DNA of 64,000 nucleotides from Begonia masoniana (lineage: Eukaryota > Streptophyta > Magnoliopsida > Cucurbitales > Begoniaceae). Within the stretch, counting starts at the first letter, position 1, and every line of letters begins with the position of its first letter. The DNA lies in assembly GCA_022432975.1 (NCBI GenBank), contig CM039504.1:54196-118195 (forward strand), given 5' to 3'. Below the pieces are notes generated by a model. That model saw nothing but the letters and a program-made list of their open reading frames with translations, did not search any database and was not told the origin of the DNA. The position numbers were made by a program, and so were the translations under genes. Of this stretch, positions 49,701 through 59,869 are shown piece after piece.

Positions 49701-52700
49701 GTCCAAGATCTTGTAATGTTTCTTCCAGAGCTGTTAATCTACAGATCTGATTCTGGACTATTCCTTTTCTCTTTTTTTTTTTTAGAAAAAAATGTGCTGG
49801 TTGTGTTAGAGGCTTTCTCAGTTGGCCATCCTAAAAAAGAATAAATTTTTTTCCAATTTTTGATACTCTATAATAGATTTTGAATATAGAGCAGAAAGGT
49901 TTAGATTTCCTGTCAATTGTAGACTAGAAGGAAGTACCAATTCAAGAGAGCTTAAATGTATTGAACTGGAGATATTTTTTGAAGGCCAAAAGCTAAATGG
50001 TAGACTACGAGTGAGAGAGCGACAATGACGGCAAGAGGAAACTAGTCGCTACCGATGGTTGGGAAACTAAATGTCAATTCCATGGAATTTATAAAAATTT
50101 TACGCAAATCAATTTTAATACCTTCCCATGAGTGTTGGAAAAAAGCCATGGAAAAGCTATCTGGCCTGAAGCTTTGTCTCTATCACTACCAAACACCGCT
50201 CTTCGAATTTCGTCTTCTTCAAAAGTTCTAGAAAGATGGTCAACCATATTGGGATGGATAACCTATCAATCGAGACCCAATAGCTCAAAGTAATTTGTGA
50301 CTTCATGAACAATTGCTTCCTCTAATTGTAGTCCCATTATTACAAGTTAGTCTGTTCATAAGTTTATTAATCTTCCTTCTACTCGTAACTCTATGAAAAA
50401 TTATAGTGTTATTATTTCACTTACACTTTTTTAGTCTAATCTGATTGGGATTCAAGCACTAGAATTTCTTCAAGACATCCCTTGAATATCGGAGACATTA
50501 AGCTCAAAAGACTCAATTGAGTACACCAAGAAACACATACTTGAAGATTTTCCAAGATTACCCATAAGTTATCTCTCTTTAAATTTCTTCTCGATTAACA
50601 TTACTAAATTACCCCTTATGTGCAACTGAAATCAAATATAGTAATTTTTGGCAACAAATTGTTCTCTAGCGGATTTTATAGAGCAAGTTCGACTTTAATA
50701 AAAATATATCAAAAGATTGAATTTTTGCACGATTTTTAGACAACACCAAGATTTATAAGTGTAGAAAATACCCTCCAAATTATGTGACCAACTTCAGTCG
50801 TACGTAAAAGATATGATCAAAACAACATAGGTTGGTCTAGAAAATTGCCAAATGACTTCCAACTTCTATGGCTGCCTTCAACACAAAGGAGCACTCCAAC
50901 TTGCGAAACTTCCAACTTCTATGGCTGCCTTCAACACAAAGTAGCACTCCTAACTTGCAAATGGTGAGTTTGTATAACCTTGTTAGGAGTTCACCTCTAA
51001 ATGAAAGGATATGAGAAAGATGCAATAAGGAAAGATGATTTGATCAACTCTCATAAAGATCAAGCTATCGGATACACACTCAATTGGATTGTCGACAATC
51101 CAATTAGATTGTAGTTATTGCAAAGATGCAAATATCAGTAGTTCTAAGGAAATGCGCTCATTATAGTTGTCTTTTAAAATTCTATGTCTTTTAGTATTCT
51201 ACAAATGTTATTTATTTAAAAGAAAGTTGCTCGAAGTGAACACAAAAGTCTCTTTTTTCCGACCGCTCGTAAAATTCTATGCAAATAGCAGTCTCCCCTT
51301 GTCCAGCCTCCATCATATTTCTGTTGGCTGGCGGTGATCCTCTCTCGGTGACGGCAAACCTTGCTCAGGTTTGTGTCAACTTCCCTCCTCTGTATGATGG
51401 CTAACTCGTCTTCTGTCTTGTGCACAACTAAACTGCAGAGATACCTTCACTCCCCCAACTGAACACCAATTTTCTCATCCTTTTTCATAAACAGAGAATG
51501 AGATTCCGATTGGTATTTTTTTTTTCTTTTGTAGGAGTGTTATACTCGTGCAATGCTTGGTATTTTTCTTCCATTGTAGGATTATTACACTCCTCCGATG
51601 ATTTTGGTTGGTTGATATTTCGGCTATGATTCAATTGGAACAACGCACTTGTGTCCTCCTGTTCTTCCCCATAGTTGGGATAGAGGACTGTCCAACTCCT
51701 TTTCTTTATGTAGTAGTCTGAACTCTGTCTCCTTCCGAAGCAACTTCACCTCTGCTACTTGTTTCAGCAAGAGGGTGAGATTTTCTTCCATTTGGGATAA
51801 CATTGATTGCTGGTAAGATAGATTTTCAGTGATCATCTTCATATTAGCTCGCATCCACCAGAGGACATCTTCCTTCTTTTCCGATCGAGATTGAGATTGA
51901 TTCTGATACCATTGATGAACATAATACAACTCTATTGCAATAAGACAAGCAAAAGAACACACAAATGTAAAATAGAAAGCTACAAATCTTAGCAACAATG
52001 CTAGTTTCGAAGAACACCACGAGCGATCGTTCAGTAAAGAATCTTCTTGCAGAGAGTATAAGCTTAGACAATGATCAATAATCCCCAACTCACTCCACCC
52101 ACCCTCTATTTATAGGAAAATAAATTAATTATTAGACCTAAATTACTCCTCTAACATTTACTAACATTATTAAATTACCTCCTTAATTTATTCTTAACAC
52201 TATGACTTTTCTCTCCTAAAATTAGAGTTACTGCTTCGCTAGAACAAATAATCTCTGTTGGCCAAGGATTTGAATCCTGACTTTAATCAAATTCTCGATG
52301 TAGGCAGACTAGGAAGTCGAACATTTGATCTTGTTCAATTAAGTCTTTCAAAACCACAACATTGCCTGGCCATTCTGTCTTTTGACTCTATAATGGTCAA
52401 TCTTTTACTCGAGAGATTTTAGTATATTTGTACATTATATGACAAAATGACTTCCTTATTTAGCTGCAATTGTCTTTGCTTTGACTTCATAAACTCGAGT
52501 AGTATCCATACCTTTAAAATAAATTTGGTGTATACGAGTATCACTTATCTCCGGAATCATGGAATCTCAAAACCAAGTCACATGTATGGAATCTTTCTTA
52601 TCCCATACATTTAATCTTAAATCTCCAATTTTCGGCCTTGTTCCTAACAAGCAACTAAACTTGCATTTTCTTTTCAATGCAGTGCAAACAAGCTGAATCT

Positions 52701-55508
52701 AGTTAGTGCTAATGATTGAATCTTCACAAACATTTCGACTTCTATGTATAGGTCTCACATTTTGCCTTTGATCGATAATGAAAAGTATTTCTGCAACCAA
52801 ATTATGTCGTAGTGAAAGCTGCTATAAGTACAAGGACCAGATTGCCTTCAGATTTTAAAAAAAATCATGGATGGCTTCGGGTTTACAAAACAAACTAGAG
52901 AGATGTGACTTTTGTATTCCATTGTTTTAAACTATGGCTGACTGAGGCTAAACGTCCTATTACGTTAAACAGAGAGGGACAACCATAGGAATCTGATTGA
53001 TTCATATAAAAAAATTCTTTTAAAAATGAAATGCTGAAAAGATTACAATCTACCTCATGAACTCGAGAGTATGAAGTATCTCAACACTTCTCCAAGTATT
53101 TTCCCAACTTCACCCTTGCTTTCACCTCCCTTTTATTCAGCTGGATATACCTTCCCCCAAATAATTGTCTTTTCAGTTATTTTCCAGCTCACTCTAACTA
53201 CTAACTAACTAGCAATGAGGAATTAGACAAATTTGCAATTCTTTTTAAGTGTGTTGTGGGGTAATTGACGTTGAATATCTTCAAATCTTTCCTATGTAGC
53301 TTCATATGAAGGCATATTCTTCCATTTGATCAACACGTAAGGACCCTAACCTATCTGTTGTTGTTCACCGCGGACTTCCAACAAACTGAGTACACACTAT
53401 GGACCGATGCTCTCATACCAAATTGAGATTCCTATAAAGAATACTTCAAAGAATACTTCAATAATTATTGAAACGTTGAAAATATTAGATCCTACCTCTG
53501 GAATTGGAGAGTCTATGATGTAGGACACAGTTGTCACCCAAGTCCATAAGTCAGTAATCTTTTAATATTAACGATTTTTTAATATTTTATCTTATCTATT
53601 AATTTTATTCGTTTTAACTTTTTATATATAATTTTTTAAAAAAAAATTTTAGAGATTTATTTTATTTTCTCAAAGATTTATTGAGAATTTTAAATCATAA
53701 ATCAAACTCTCTTTAATTGTGGTGAATACTAGAGGGAAATTTTTTTTACAATCAATAAAATTGTCCTTATTTTAAGAGTTACACTCTGATGTTATTTTAT
53801 TTTCCCATTTCAATTACGAAACAAACTTCAACTGCACCAAATTAGTACTAGAACAAAAATTTTCACCTCGATGTAAAATGACTAACGATGGTTCTAGTAC
53901 ACAACAAATCACCGACAATGAATGGAGATTTGAGATCATTGAACAACAAATCTATGAAATTCGTAAAACCTTCTGCAATCTTCCACTGAAGATAACTGTG
54001 ACAATTATCAAGGAGCATTAGAATCAGATGATCTCACTCTAGCCACTAACTAACTAGCAAGTACGAATTATACAACTTTCGTGTTCTTTTTACGTCTGTG
54101 GTAGGTGAATTGAATCAGAGGCCTATAAAACAACCATTTGAATTCTTCCGAGGAGCCGACCTTTTTTTAATGAAAACAACATCATATCTTATGAAATAAT
54201 TAGCTATTTTAAATTAGAAATAAGATTTCCTGAATTATTGGTTCTTCCATGTAACTATTGATCTTCTTCTAGCTTGTCTTGTTATATGTGTTAGATCATT
54301 GACTTTAAAGGATTTTTTGAGAGAATTTCGTGAAAAATGGAAGCACACTTGTTCTTGTATAGGAAACTGGAAAGCAATTAATTTTATTAAAAGAAGTTCA
54401 AAGGTTTTTAAGGTCTAATGAAATCCTTTGATGGCATTCCCTGTTTGAAGATGGCAATCTGCAAGGTTTAATGAGGAATTCCACATACCTTTCATTCTAA
54501 GATATTATGAGAAAGGAGGAAGGAAAGGGAGAGGTATGTAGGTTGTTCTTGCATGTGGTTTGATGATTAAGGGAGTAATTCTTGTTTCACAAGATGGTCA
54601 ATGTCCGTTGGGGGTCATATTTCGAATGTATAATTACACGAGAATTTTAGGAAGTTATTGCTCGTTGGATCTCCATCATTTTTAAGTCTTTTAAAATATA
54701 TGTGCTCCTATCAGTTTTTACCTTTTCAATTCTGTTGCAGACTTGATGCTATTGCAAATCTTGTCGCTTTAAATGATCATTGAATTGGCTTTGTAGTGAG
54801 AGAGATTCAGATAAGGATGGAAAGCTTAACTTTAAAGAATTCTTCCATGGACTTTTTGACTTGGTAAAAAACTATGACGAGGAGGGTCACAATTCTTCAC
54901 ATCAGTCTAGTTACTCAACTGAGGCCCCAGCTAGAAAGGTGTTTGCTGAACTTGACCAAGACAATGATGGGTAATGCTGAACATATTTTGTTTATATGTT
55001 GTTACTGAGTGATTTTGGTAATACCTTTTTGCTTTTGATGTTAGTCATAGTTTGTTTTTTAAGTTTTATATTGATAGTTTTTTTTTTTTTTTTTTTTTTA
55101 ATGAAATTTTCATTCTCTTGATCGTAGATACTTATCAAGTTCGGAACTGCTTCCTGTTATTGGTAAAATACAGCCTCCGGAGCATTACTATGCAAAACAA
55201 CAATCAGATTATACCATATCTCAGGTTAGGTAAAACCTTGTTTATTCTTTTTTCTTAAATTTTCTTTCTGAAGTTAAGGTTTTTTTTTAGGAAGTATCAT
55301 TTGTTAAGAGTATTGTTGTCAACGATGTGTGATGGTTTTAGATAAGGTTAGGAGTGACTTCTTTTGATCATGTTTTCTTTTGCAGGCAGATGTTGATAAA
55401 GATGGACGATTAACGTTGATAGAGATGATTGAGAATCCATATGCATTTTATAGTGCTATATTCAATGATGACGAGGAGGACTACGAATATCATGATGAGT
55501 TTCGCTGA
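40220..55508 (+). CDS. CREC/reticulocalbin-type EF-hand protein, six exons
   Basis: Exons 40220-40787, 49179-49281, 49386-49451, 54797-54970, 55128-55224 and 55386-55508 all have GT-AG borders, keep phase, and add up to 1,131 nt (376 residues) without a stop. The N-terminus (MGKASIFIYITLALLILFLI) is a signal peptide or anchor. Six EF-hand loops follow: a degenerate one around DVQPTDGFISPDE, then DKNKDGFISFSE, DADGNGLLNLTE, DSDKDGKLNFKE, DQDNDGYLSSSE and DVDKDGRLTLIE. This six-EF-hand secretory layout is that of CREC family Ca2+-binding proteins (reticulocalbin, calumenin) and matches the plant EF-hand gene family represented by Arabidopsis At4g27790. A role in Ca2+ binding in the secretory pathway is inferred. 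The C-terminus EYHDEFR resembles an HDEF retention signal with one extra residue. Introns 1 (8.4 kb) and 3 (5.3 kb) are swollen by transposons. Confidence 0.9.
41133..41898 (-). mobile_element. LTR-like segment, minus strand
   Basis: Read on the minus strand: a GC-rich part (41750-41895), a TATA-like CTTATTTATACCC (about 41670), then TTTCGTTGTTGGAGTTTCTG and a CT-rich leader. This is the U3, TATA, R-U5 order of an LTR and is similar in design to the 30340-30855 insertion. Ends could not be fixed. Confidence 0.35.
41899..42366 (-). repeat. 3' LTR of the chromovirus (468 bp)
   Basis: On the + strand it reads TGTCACGGTCC to CCGACCTTGACA. Close to the right copy. A short duplication, CGAGACCGTGCGAGACCGTGCG, is present only here. 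Confidence 0.9.
42367..42379 (-). other. Polypurine tract of the chromovirus
   Basis: Minus strand AAATAGGGGAGAA immediately before the 3' LTR start TGTCAAGG. Confidence 0.85.
42380..43080 (-). pseudogene. Chromovirus integrase C-terminus and chromodomain
   Basis: The reading enters at STGLSPFEAVCGRQPS, the end of the integrase core, and continues through KAGDLVLIKMLPEQ, VRKYEGPIEVIEKVG and FRVHPVIHVNNLKPYH (42579-43004 is open). After a TAA comes a chromodomain-like EYLIRRKGLGDSEVSWKKA segment at about 42440-42560. The chromodomain places the element among chromoviruses and is thought to guide integration to heterochromatin. Confidence 0.8.
43101..43805 (-). pseudogene. Chromovirus protease and truncated reverse transcriptase start
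   Basis: 234-codon frame. Aspartic protease with active site MIDSGATHNF, flap region and FDTILGMEFL. Then the linker into reverse transcriptase (FRSSMPNCLPKTLPPRRDIN, KAPY). It ends at TAG in place of the reverse transcriptase palm domain. The protease itself looks intact. Confidence 0.85.
43792..45112 (-). pseudogene. Chromovirus gag, frame-broken
   Basis: It starts MPKKSSMERPSAPSD with a coiled-coil-like N-terminus (LERLVELEEEVRYLQ). It continues in a second frame with KIPEPKPFDGARDAKEIENF and MRLTGDAKLWW, the retrotransposon gag core, and in a third with MLNIRDMSEKDKIFAFIECL. It ends with a zinc knuckle CFLCKGPHRVAEC. Frame breaks lie near 44800 and 44410-44300. Confidence 0.8.
45141..45152 (-). 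other. Primer binding site of the chromovirus
   Basis: Minus strand TGGTATCAAAGC, two bases after the 5' LTR end; initiator Met tRNA type with one difference from TGGTATCAGAGC. Confidence 0.85.
45155..45616 (-). repeat. 5' LTR of the chromovirus (462 bp)
   Basis: Same termini as the left copy and high identity with a handful of differences, so the insertion is comparatively young. Confidence 0.9.
46081..47107 (-). other. Two unidentified minus-strand ORFs
   Basis: 47107-46526 (193 codons, MSCHKSIDLVLLRNELRLSK) and 46446-46081 (121 codons, with RGPRGSRPHCHKELMKLRVI and KPLAWQVHVWKQGEEVNVDL) face the same way, with an acidic Glu-rich reading further upstream (about 47480-47650). I do not recognise a family. 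Their location inside the 28-bp-bounded insertion suggests they are parts of a transposon's own coding region or a captured gene. Confidence 0.35.
47853..48146. repeat. 147-bp tandem duplication in intron 1
   Basis: Two adjacent copies beginning CCATGGCTTCATTACTCAAA at 47853 and 48000, differing by scattered substitutions. Confidence 0.85.
48100..48289 (-). mobile_element. Degenerate gypsy integrase fragment
   Basis: The minus strand reads LLGHFCTTLWKRFGMNL, then QVDGQTKAIE. This is the gypsy integrase core motif around the H-P-Q-T-D-G-Q-T-E element, with the final Glu region altered. It partly overlaps the 147-bp duplication. Confidence 0.55.
49179..49281 (+). CDS. CREC gene exon 2
   Basis: Acceptor CTTTTTTAG, donor GTAAG. 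Encodes NTTFGYDMGWYRLDHF and EF-hand 3 (DADGNGLLNLTE). Confidence 0.9.
49386..49451 (+). CDS. CREC gene exon 3
   Basis: A 66-nt exon after acceptor TTTTCCTAG, encoding FLHPADSKNPKLLQWLCKEE. Donor GTAGATG. It is too short to be seen as an ORF on its own. Confidence 0.85.
49990..50345 (-). mobile_element. LINE (L1-type) reverse transcriptase fragment
   Basis: On the minus strand: LEEAIVHEVTNYFELLG, VDHLSRTFEEDEIRRAVFGS, then DRDKASG and, after a frame change, DSFSMAFFQHSW. This is the conserved start of plant LINE ORF2 reverse transcriptase (D-K-A-P-G-P-D-G-F). Short, frame-broken, in intron 3 of the CREC gene. Confidence 0.6.
50856..50961. repeat. Tandem duplication with 53-bp period
   Basis: CTTCCAACTTCTATGGCTGC repeats at 50856 and 50909 with near-identical 53-bp units. 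Confidence 0.85.
51624..52330 (-). mobile_element. LTR, primer site and gag start of a minus-strand retroelement
   Basis: Minus strand: TATA-like CCTATAAATAGAGGG (about 52105-52120), a leader, then TGGTATCAGAATC at about 51903-51915, close to an initiator Met primer site. A reading with SEKKEDVLWWMRANMKMI and a coiled-coil-like region (LSQMEENLTLLLKQVAEVKLLRK) follows, like the N-terminus of a gypsy gag. The 154-codon ORF crosses the LTR end and is not a host gene. Confidence 0.45.
52331..53000. other. Intron 3 DNA without recognisable features
   Basis: Non-coding, AT-rich; nothing further seen. Confidence 0.35.
53001..54115 (-). mobile_element. Chromodomain end of a gypsy element, decayed and duplicated
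   Basis: At 53220-53350 the minus strand reads YVLIKWKNMPSYEAT, then TAG in place of the conserved Trp, then ERFEDIQRQLPHN: a chromovirus chromodomain with one nonsense change. The flank next to it (53185-53265) recurs diverged at 54030-54110. A TGGTATGAGAGC word (about 53410-53422) resembles a primer binding site. Confidence 0.6.
54116..54796. other. 3' end of CREC intron 3
   Basis: Non-coding. It ends in the polypyrimidine/AG acceptor at 54796. A CAATTCTGTTGCAG acceptor-like site at about 54727-54740 is not used in the predicted model, because the sequence behind it would bring a stop. Confidence 0.4.
54797..54970 (+). CDS. CREC gene exon 4
   Basis: Acceptor GGCTTTGTAG. EF-hand 4 (DSDKDGKLNFKE), a linker with HNSSHQSS and the start of EF-hand 5. 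Donor GTAATG splits the loop inside a Gly codon. Confidence 0.9.
55128..55224 (+). CDS. CREC gene exon 5
   Basis: Completes EF-hand 5 (YLSSSELLPVI), then KIQPPEHYYAKQQSDYTISQ. Acceptor GATCGTAG, donor GTTAGG. Confidence 0.9.
55386..55508 (+). CDS. CREC gene exon 6
   Basis: EF-hand 6 (DVDKDGRLTLIE), an acidic tail (DDEEDYEYHDEFR) and stop TGA at 55506-55508. Confidence 0.9.
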   Translation, partial: ADVDKDGRLTLIEMIENPYAFYSAIFNDDEEDYEYHDEFR

Positions 55509-55900
55509 TACCAGGAGATGTAAGGGCTTTGCCTAAACGTTCTTATGAGCCTTTCTTTTATTTTACGTTTATCAGTCTGGAAATGATAAATGTGTTCTCT
55601 TGCAGTAATACCGAAAGGCTGACCAACGTGTTAGAAATCATTTTGGAAGTGCGAAGTTGGTGAAAGTTTGAACTACTTTTGGGCTTTGCATGTTAGAATC
55701 ACCCACTTGTTGTGAGCTCCATGGCACAAGCATTGATTCATTATTCACCCAATATTGTTAATTTGTTCCAGTTAGGTGTTCGCGTTTCAGTTATGTGAAA
55801 ATCATTTCCATTTGGATGGTGTACTTCAATTTTTGAGCTTTAATATGGTTTGCACGAAATTATTGAACTGTTCGTCTGGTATTCCTTCCTTTACTCATTA
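55509..55900 (+). other. 3' untranslated region of the CREC gene with a probable intron
   Basis: GGAGAT|GTAAGG at 55520 and CTCTTGCAG ending at 55605 outline an 86-bp intron just after the stop codon. The remaining sequence is T-rich non-coding. Confidence 0.45.
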
Positions 55901-58787
55901 CTGGAGAATATGAGAAGAGATTAGAAGCCATGAGATGTTTTGTTAATTCTTTAAGCTTGAAATAGTCTGGAGTGGTAGGCCATACATTATCAACGCATCG
56001 TCCCATCATTTGGAATTTGTGAAACTCGTCTGAGTCTGAGGTGTGATAGGTAAACCTTCTTCCAGCCATACTGAGGGATTTTTTTTTCCTTATCCTAACT
56101 TTATCGTTTGAATTTGAAATACACTTTCTTCTCTGTCAGGGGCATTCTCAACAATTGTGAGATTAAATCGATTTATCTAGTTTTGAACATTGATTAAAGT
56201 GTCGGAAAATTTAAAGAAATTGACGATGCTGTTGAGGCAGCCCAATTATTAAAAATCGTTGTACTTATCGCATGGAAGGGGAACTCATTAAAGAAGTTTC
56301 TTTGCGAAGAAGAAACAGCAAAGTTGGATCCTCGAAGCTGAGGAAGTTTTTAGAGAATTTTAGAAATTTGAGATCAAATCTATGTTGAAGTTAAAATTGT
56401 TGAAGCTTAATTGAGAGGGAGAGGAAGCAGTGGAAATACAGCACCTCACGTGACAATATTAATGCATTTTTTGACGAGAATTCATGATCTAAAGTTCATG
56501 CTCTAATGTACTGGTGCTGCAACAAGTACTGTTCGTTTGACTTTAAATTCAATAAGTAAATTGCCCTTTACCAAACGAACAATTAACTAAATTTAAATTT
56601 ACAACACAACTTTATTTGTTTTCAATAATGGCATCAAAACATACTCAATAATAAGACAACCACAAAATCTTAATGTAAAAGGACATTTAGCACACTAAAG
56701 AGGGAACCTTTCTTAGCAGGAAGCGGGGGATACAGAGGGGTAAAATAATAAAAATATTGTGACCAACATTGATGATGGCGCAGGTCTATCTTTGGATCTT
56801 TGGAGGATCGAGTGAATAAAAATGTTCACTTTACTAGTTCTGTTTGTTGCCACTTTCTTTACTATCAGGAATTTGCGAGAAGAGGCCGTAAGATTCATTT
56901 CTTCTTCTTCGTTTTTCTTTTTCTCTCTTGTATCATTATTTTGCATTCTGGTTTTAATCTGTAGCCTGTAGTCTGCGTGCAGTCTGTACTGTGTTTTTAT
57001 TCTGCGACTGACCACAGTTATCTTATCTCCACTTTCACCTAATAGAAATTGGAGAACACATCGATATTTTTTTTTTCTATTTTCTCTCTCTCCCTTAATT
57101 TGTTTTTTAAAGTTTGCATCTGTCAGATTTTAATGGGCGTGGCAGATCCTTGTATTTGGCAACTCGTGTGAGCTTGTCTCAATCCCTGGTGTCCTACTTT
57201 GACGGGATGGGGACCAAACGACCCATTCTGCACTTCGTGGATTATTCGGCAGAACCCATCAACATCGTCAATAATTTTTCTGCTGTCATTGCAAATACAT
57301 GTCAAATGAAGATTTGTTTTTGAATAAAAATTATTCTGATTGCTTCAAATGTATTTGTTCATTTAAAGTTGAACAGAAATGTCCGCTAGGATAACAGGAA
57401 AACTGCATGGTTGCATTCTTGCTTTACACTATACCATCAGGCTGATCATTCGGACACACTGCAGGATAGTTTATGCTTAAATTTATAGAAATATGGATTG
57501 AATGTTTGAATTGTTTTCGTTTTTCCCGTGGAACCATGAAATTCTTATAATGAAATAGAGTGGGTTTAACAGAACCAGTGGTGAGGTAATGATTGCCACA
57601 GTGGGAAAGAGATGATTTTTAGGTGGGTTTCCTCAATTAGAATTTGCAAAGAGAAAGTCCCGTTTTCAATCTGTGGCTGTTGACCCGAGAATCCTTCAGT
57701 GGGTTTCAGTAAATGGTTCTTGTTGACTCGTAAGAAGGTGGGTATTTCTGAGATCATAGTTGCTAGGTATAGTAAAGATCACATCTGAGGTCTCAAGTGG
57801 GATATCATTTCACTACCCACGACAAACTAAGCAAATCCATGTTTCTATTGGTACTGGACGTTTGGTTTTCCCCACAGCTAGTCACTTTCTTTCTACTAGT
57901 CCCTGTCTTGGGTTTTCTCATGTGATTATGTGTTACTCAGTAGTGCAAATGGAATGTCTAATGGCTTCATTTTGTGGTTAAGTAAGCGAAGAAGACAAAG
58001 ATAAGGGTGGTGGATTACTTGCTGTATAATTGAGGTTTCTAGTGTAAAAAACCTGAAGGGAAGGAAGGGATCGATTTTCGGGAGAATGAACTGTTAAAGC
58101 TGTACATGTCGGTAGAACTTTGGTTAATTTATTGTAGGAAGTAGGAATGTTAATGTTAATTTTTATCATTCATGAACTTTGTGGTTTTTCTCCGTTGTTT
58201 GGTAGTTACCTTCAATACCATTTCATAGTTGTCAATTAGAAAAACCAATTTTACCGCTCCAATAAGAAATCTGTATTCATATTGCTTTTCGTTTTATATT
58301 AAAGCTGACATTTTTTTATGTATAAACAGATGCAATATATTTACTTCGGTTTTATGCTTTTCAGATATTTCTCATGCACTAACTGCCCTCTATGCCATTT
58401 CTATCACCAATAGGTCAGCAATTCACAAGCCTTTAAATTTCGAAATTGGAAGCGAATCCCCTTTGACATTTTCACATACTTTAGCGAGTGAGTTCTCGTA
58501 ATTTTGTCGGAGGTTATTTCCTCTCCAGCTTCCTTGGTACTCTCTCTCTCTCTCTCTGTGTGGGTTTTACTTGTTCTGGGTTTTCTCTTCGATTTACTCC
58601 TATAATATTGCTGCTTCCTGTCTATCCAGCACTACAGAGTAAGCCTCAGATACGTAAGAAATTAGAAAGCCTGTATCAGAACCATTTCCTTTTTGAGATA
58701 GAAGTATAGATCATATAGAAGTTGATAGTTTTTTTTATTTTCTTCTTGCTGCTATTAAATTCTATAAATTAGGCCAAAAGAAGTCCA
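55901..58787. promoter_or_regulatory. Intergenic region and 5' leader of the MYB gene
   Basis: No convincing coding region. Pyrimidine-rich tracts at 57070-57100 and a (TC)n run at 58541-58557 suggest transcribed leader sequence. A plausible leader intron runs from GTACTCTC at 58537 to AAATTAG at 58772, with the start codon 15 bases further on. Confidence 0.4.
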
Positions 58788-59170
58788 ATGACAGTGGATG
58801 AAGTGGCAAGCAGTTCCTCATGGAGTCGAGAGCAAGATAAGGCATTTGAGAATGCTTTGGCAACTCTTCCTGAGGATGCTTTCAATCGGTGGGAAAGGAT
58901 TGCCTCCGATGTACCTGGGAAAACTCTAGAAGAGATAATACATCACTATGAGATTTTGGTTGATGATGTCAATCTGATTGAGTCTGGTTCTGTTCCTCTA
59001 CCCTGCTATAACACTTCTGATTGTTCAATGAGCCTGGCTGATGATGAGGAAAATGACAAAAATGGTGGCCATTTTTGGCAGTATAACGGTGAATCTAACA
59101 ATGGAAGTAAGGGTTCAAAATCAGATCAAGAGCGGCGGAAGGGAATTGCTTGGACAAGGGATGAACACAG
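58788..59170 (+). CDS. DIVARICATA/SRM1-type MYB transcription factor, first coding exon
   Basis: MTVDEVASSSSWSREQDKAF begins an open exon of 127 codons plus two bases that ends DEHR at the donor ACAG|GTAATC. Residues about 11-65 are the first MYB/SANT repeat of the DIV group (SWSREQDKAFENAL, NRWERIASDVPGKTLEEII, HHYEILVDDVNLIESG). Then comes a Ser/Asn/Gly-rich linker and RKGIAWTRDEHR, the very start of the second repeat, which in this family continues with a SHAQKYF signature. That second-repeat exon is not found in the remaining 4.8 kb, so the gene runs past the window or is disrupted. Nuclear DNA-binding regulator by family. No lesion in this exon. Confidence 0.85.
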
Positions 59171-59869
59171 GTAATCTATCATTTTTCTATACCTTCTTTT
59201 TCCTCTTGGATCTTGTTTGGGATACCTGATTAAGATTATTTTTTGCATATATTTATTCTACGTTTACATTCTTTTTCTACCATCTTAAAATATTCGTTAA
59301 CGTGTCAAACAATGATTGTTGCAATTAAAGTGCAGGTAATATAATATTTTATAATTGATTATATTAATTACATCAATCATTTTCCTCGTAGCATTTATGA
59401 AGTTGTTTCTTTTCTTCTACATTGAATATGTGTTTCCCGGGCTAATACTATTTGGACAATGCTTTGTTATTTATTACATTTCATGCGTTTTCTATATCTT
59501 ATCCTCCATTTTAAAAATGGAAATTCACTTTGTACGCATGAGATTCTGTAAGGAGTAGATATTTTTGCAAGATCATGAAAAATTTCTAGCTCATTTTTTC
59601 ATTAAGAAATACTTTGTATTAATTTTTTTTTTTTGAAGGAGAGGTAGGAAGATCTCTCTAGCAAATTACTAGGTGTTAAATTGAATGTTGTCCTAGCAAA
59701 TTACTAGGTGTTACATAGAATGTACAACATTGTACGTCTAATTGAAGAGATCCAAAATAAAACAGATAACTTGGAGAATACTTAGAACTATAAGCTCACT
59801 AGATAGTAAGGAAATTCATATTGTCTCAAAAATCATTATTTTTACCTTTTGTTTTTGCAGACTGTATCA
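59171..59869. other. Start of the MYB intron
   Basis: AT-rich non-coding DNA with poly-T stretches. A short direct repeat (CTAGCAAATTACTAGGTGTTA) occurs twice near 59657 and 59694. Confidence 0.45.
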
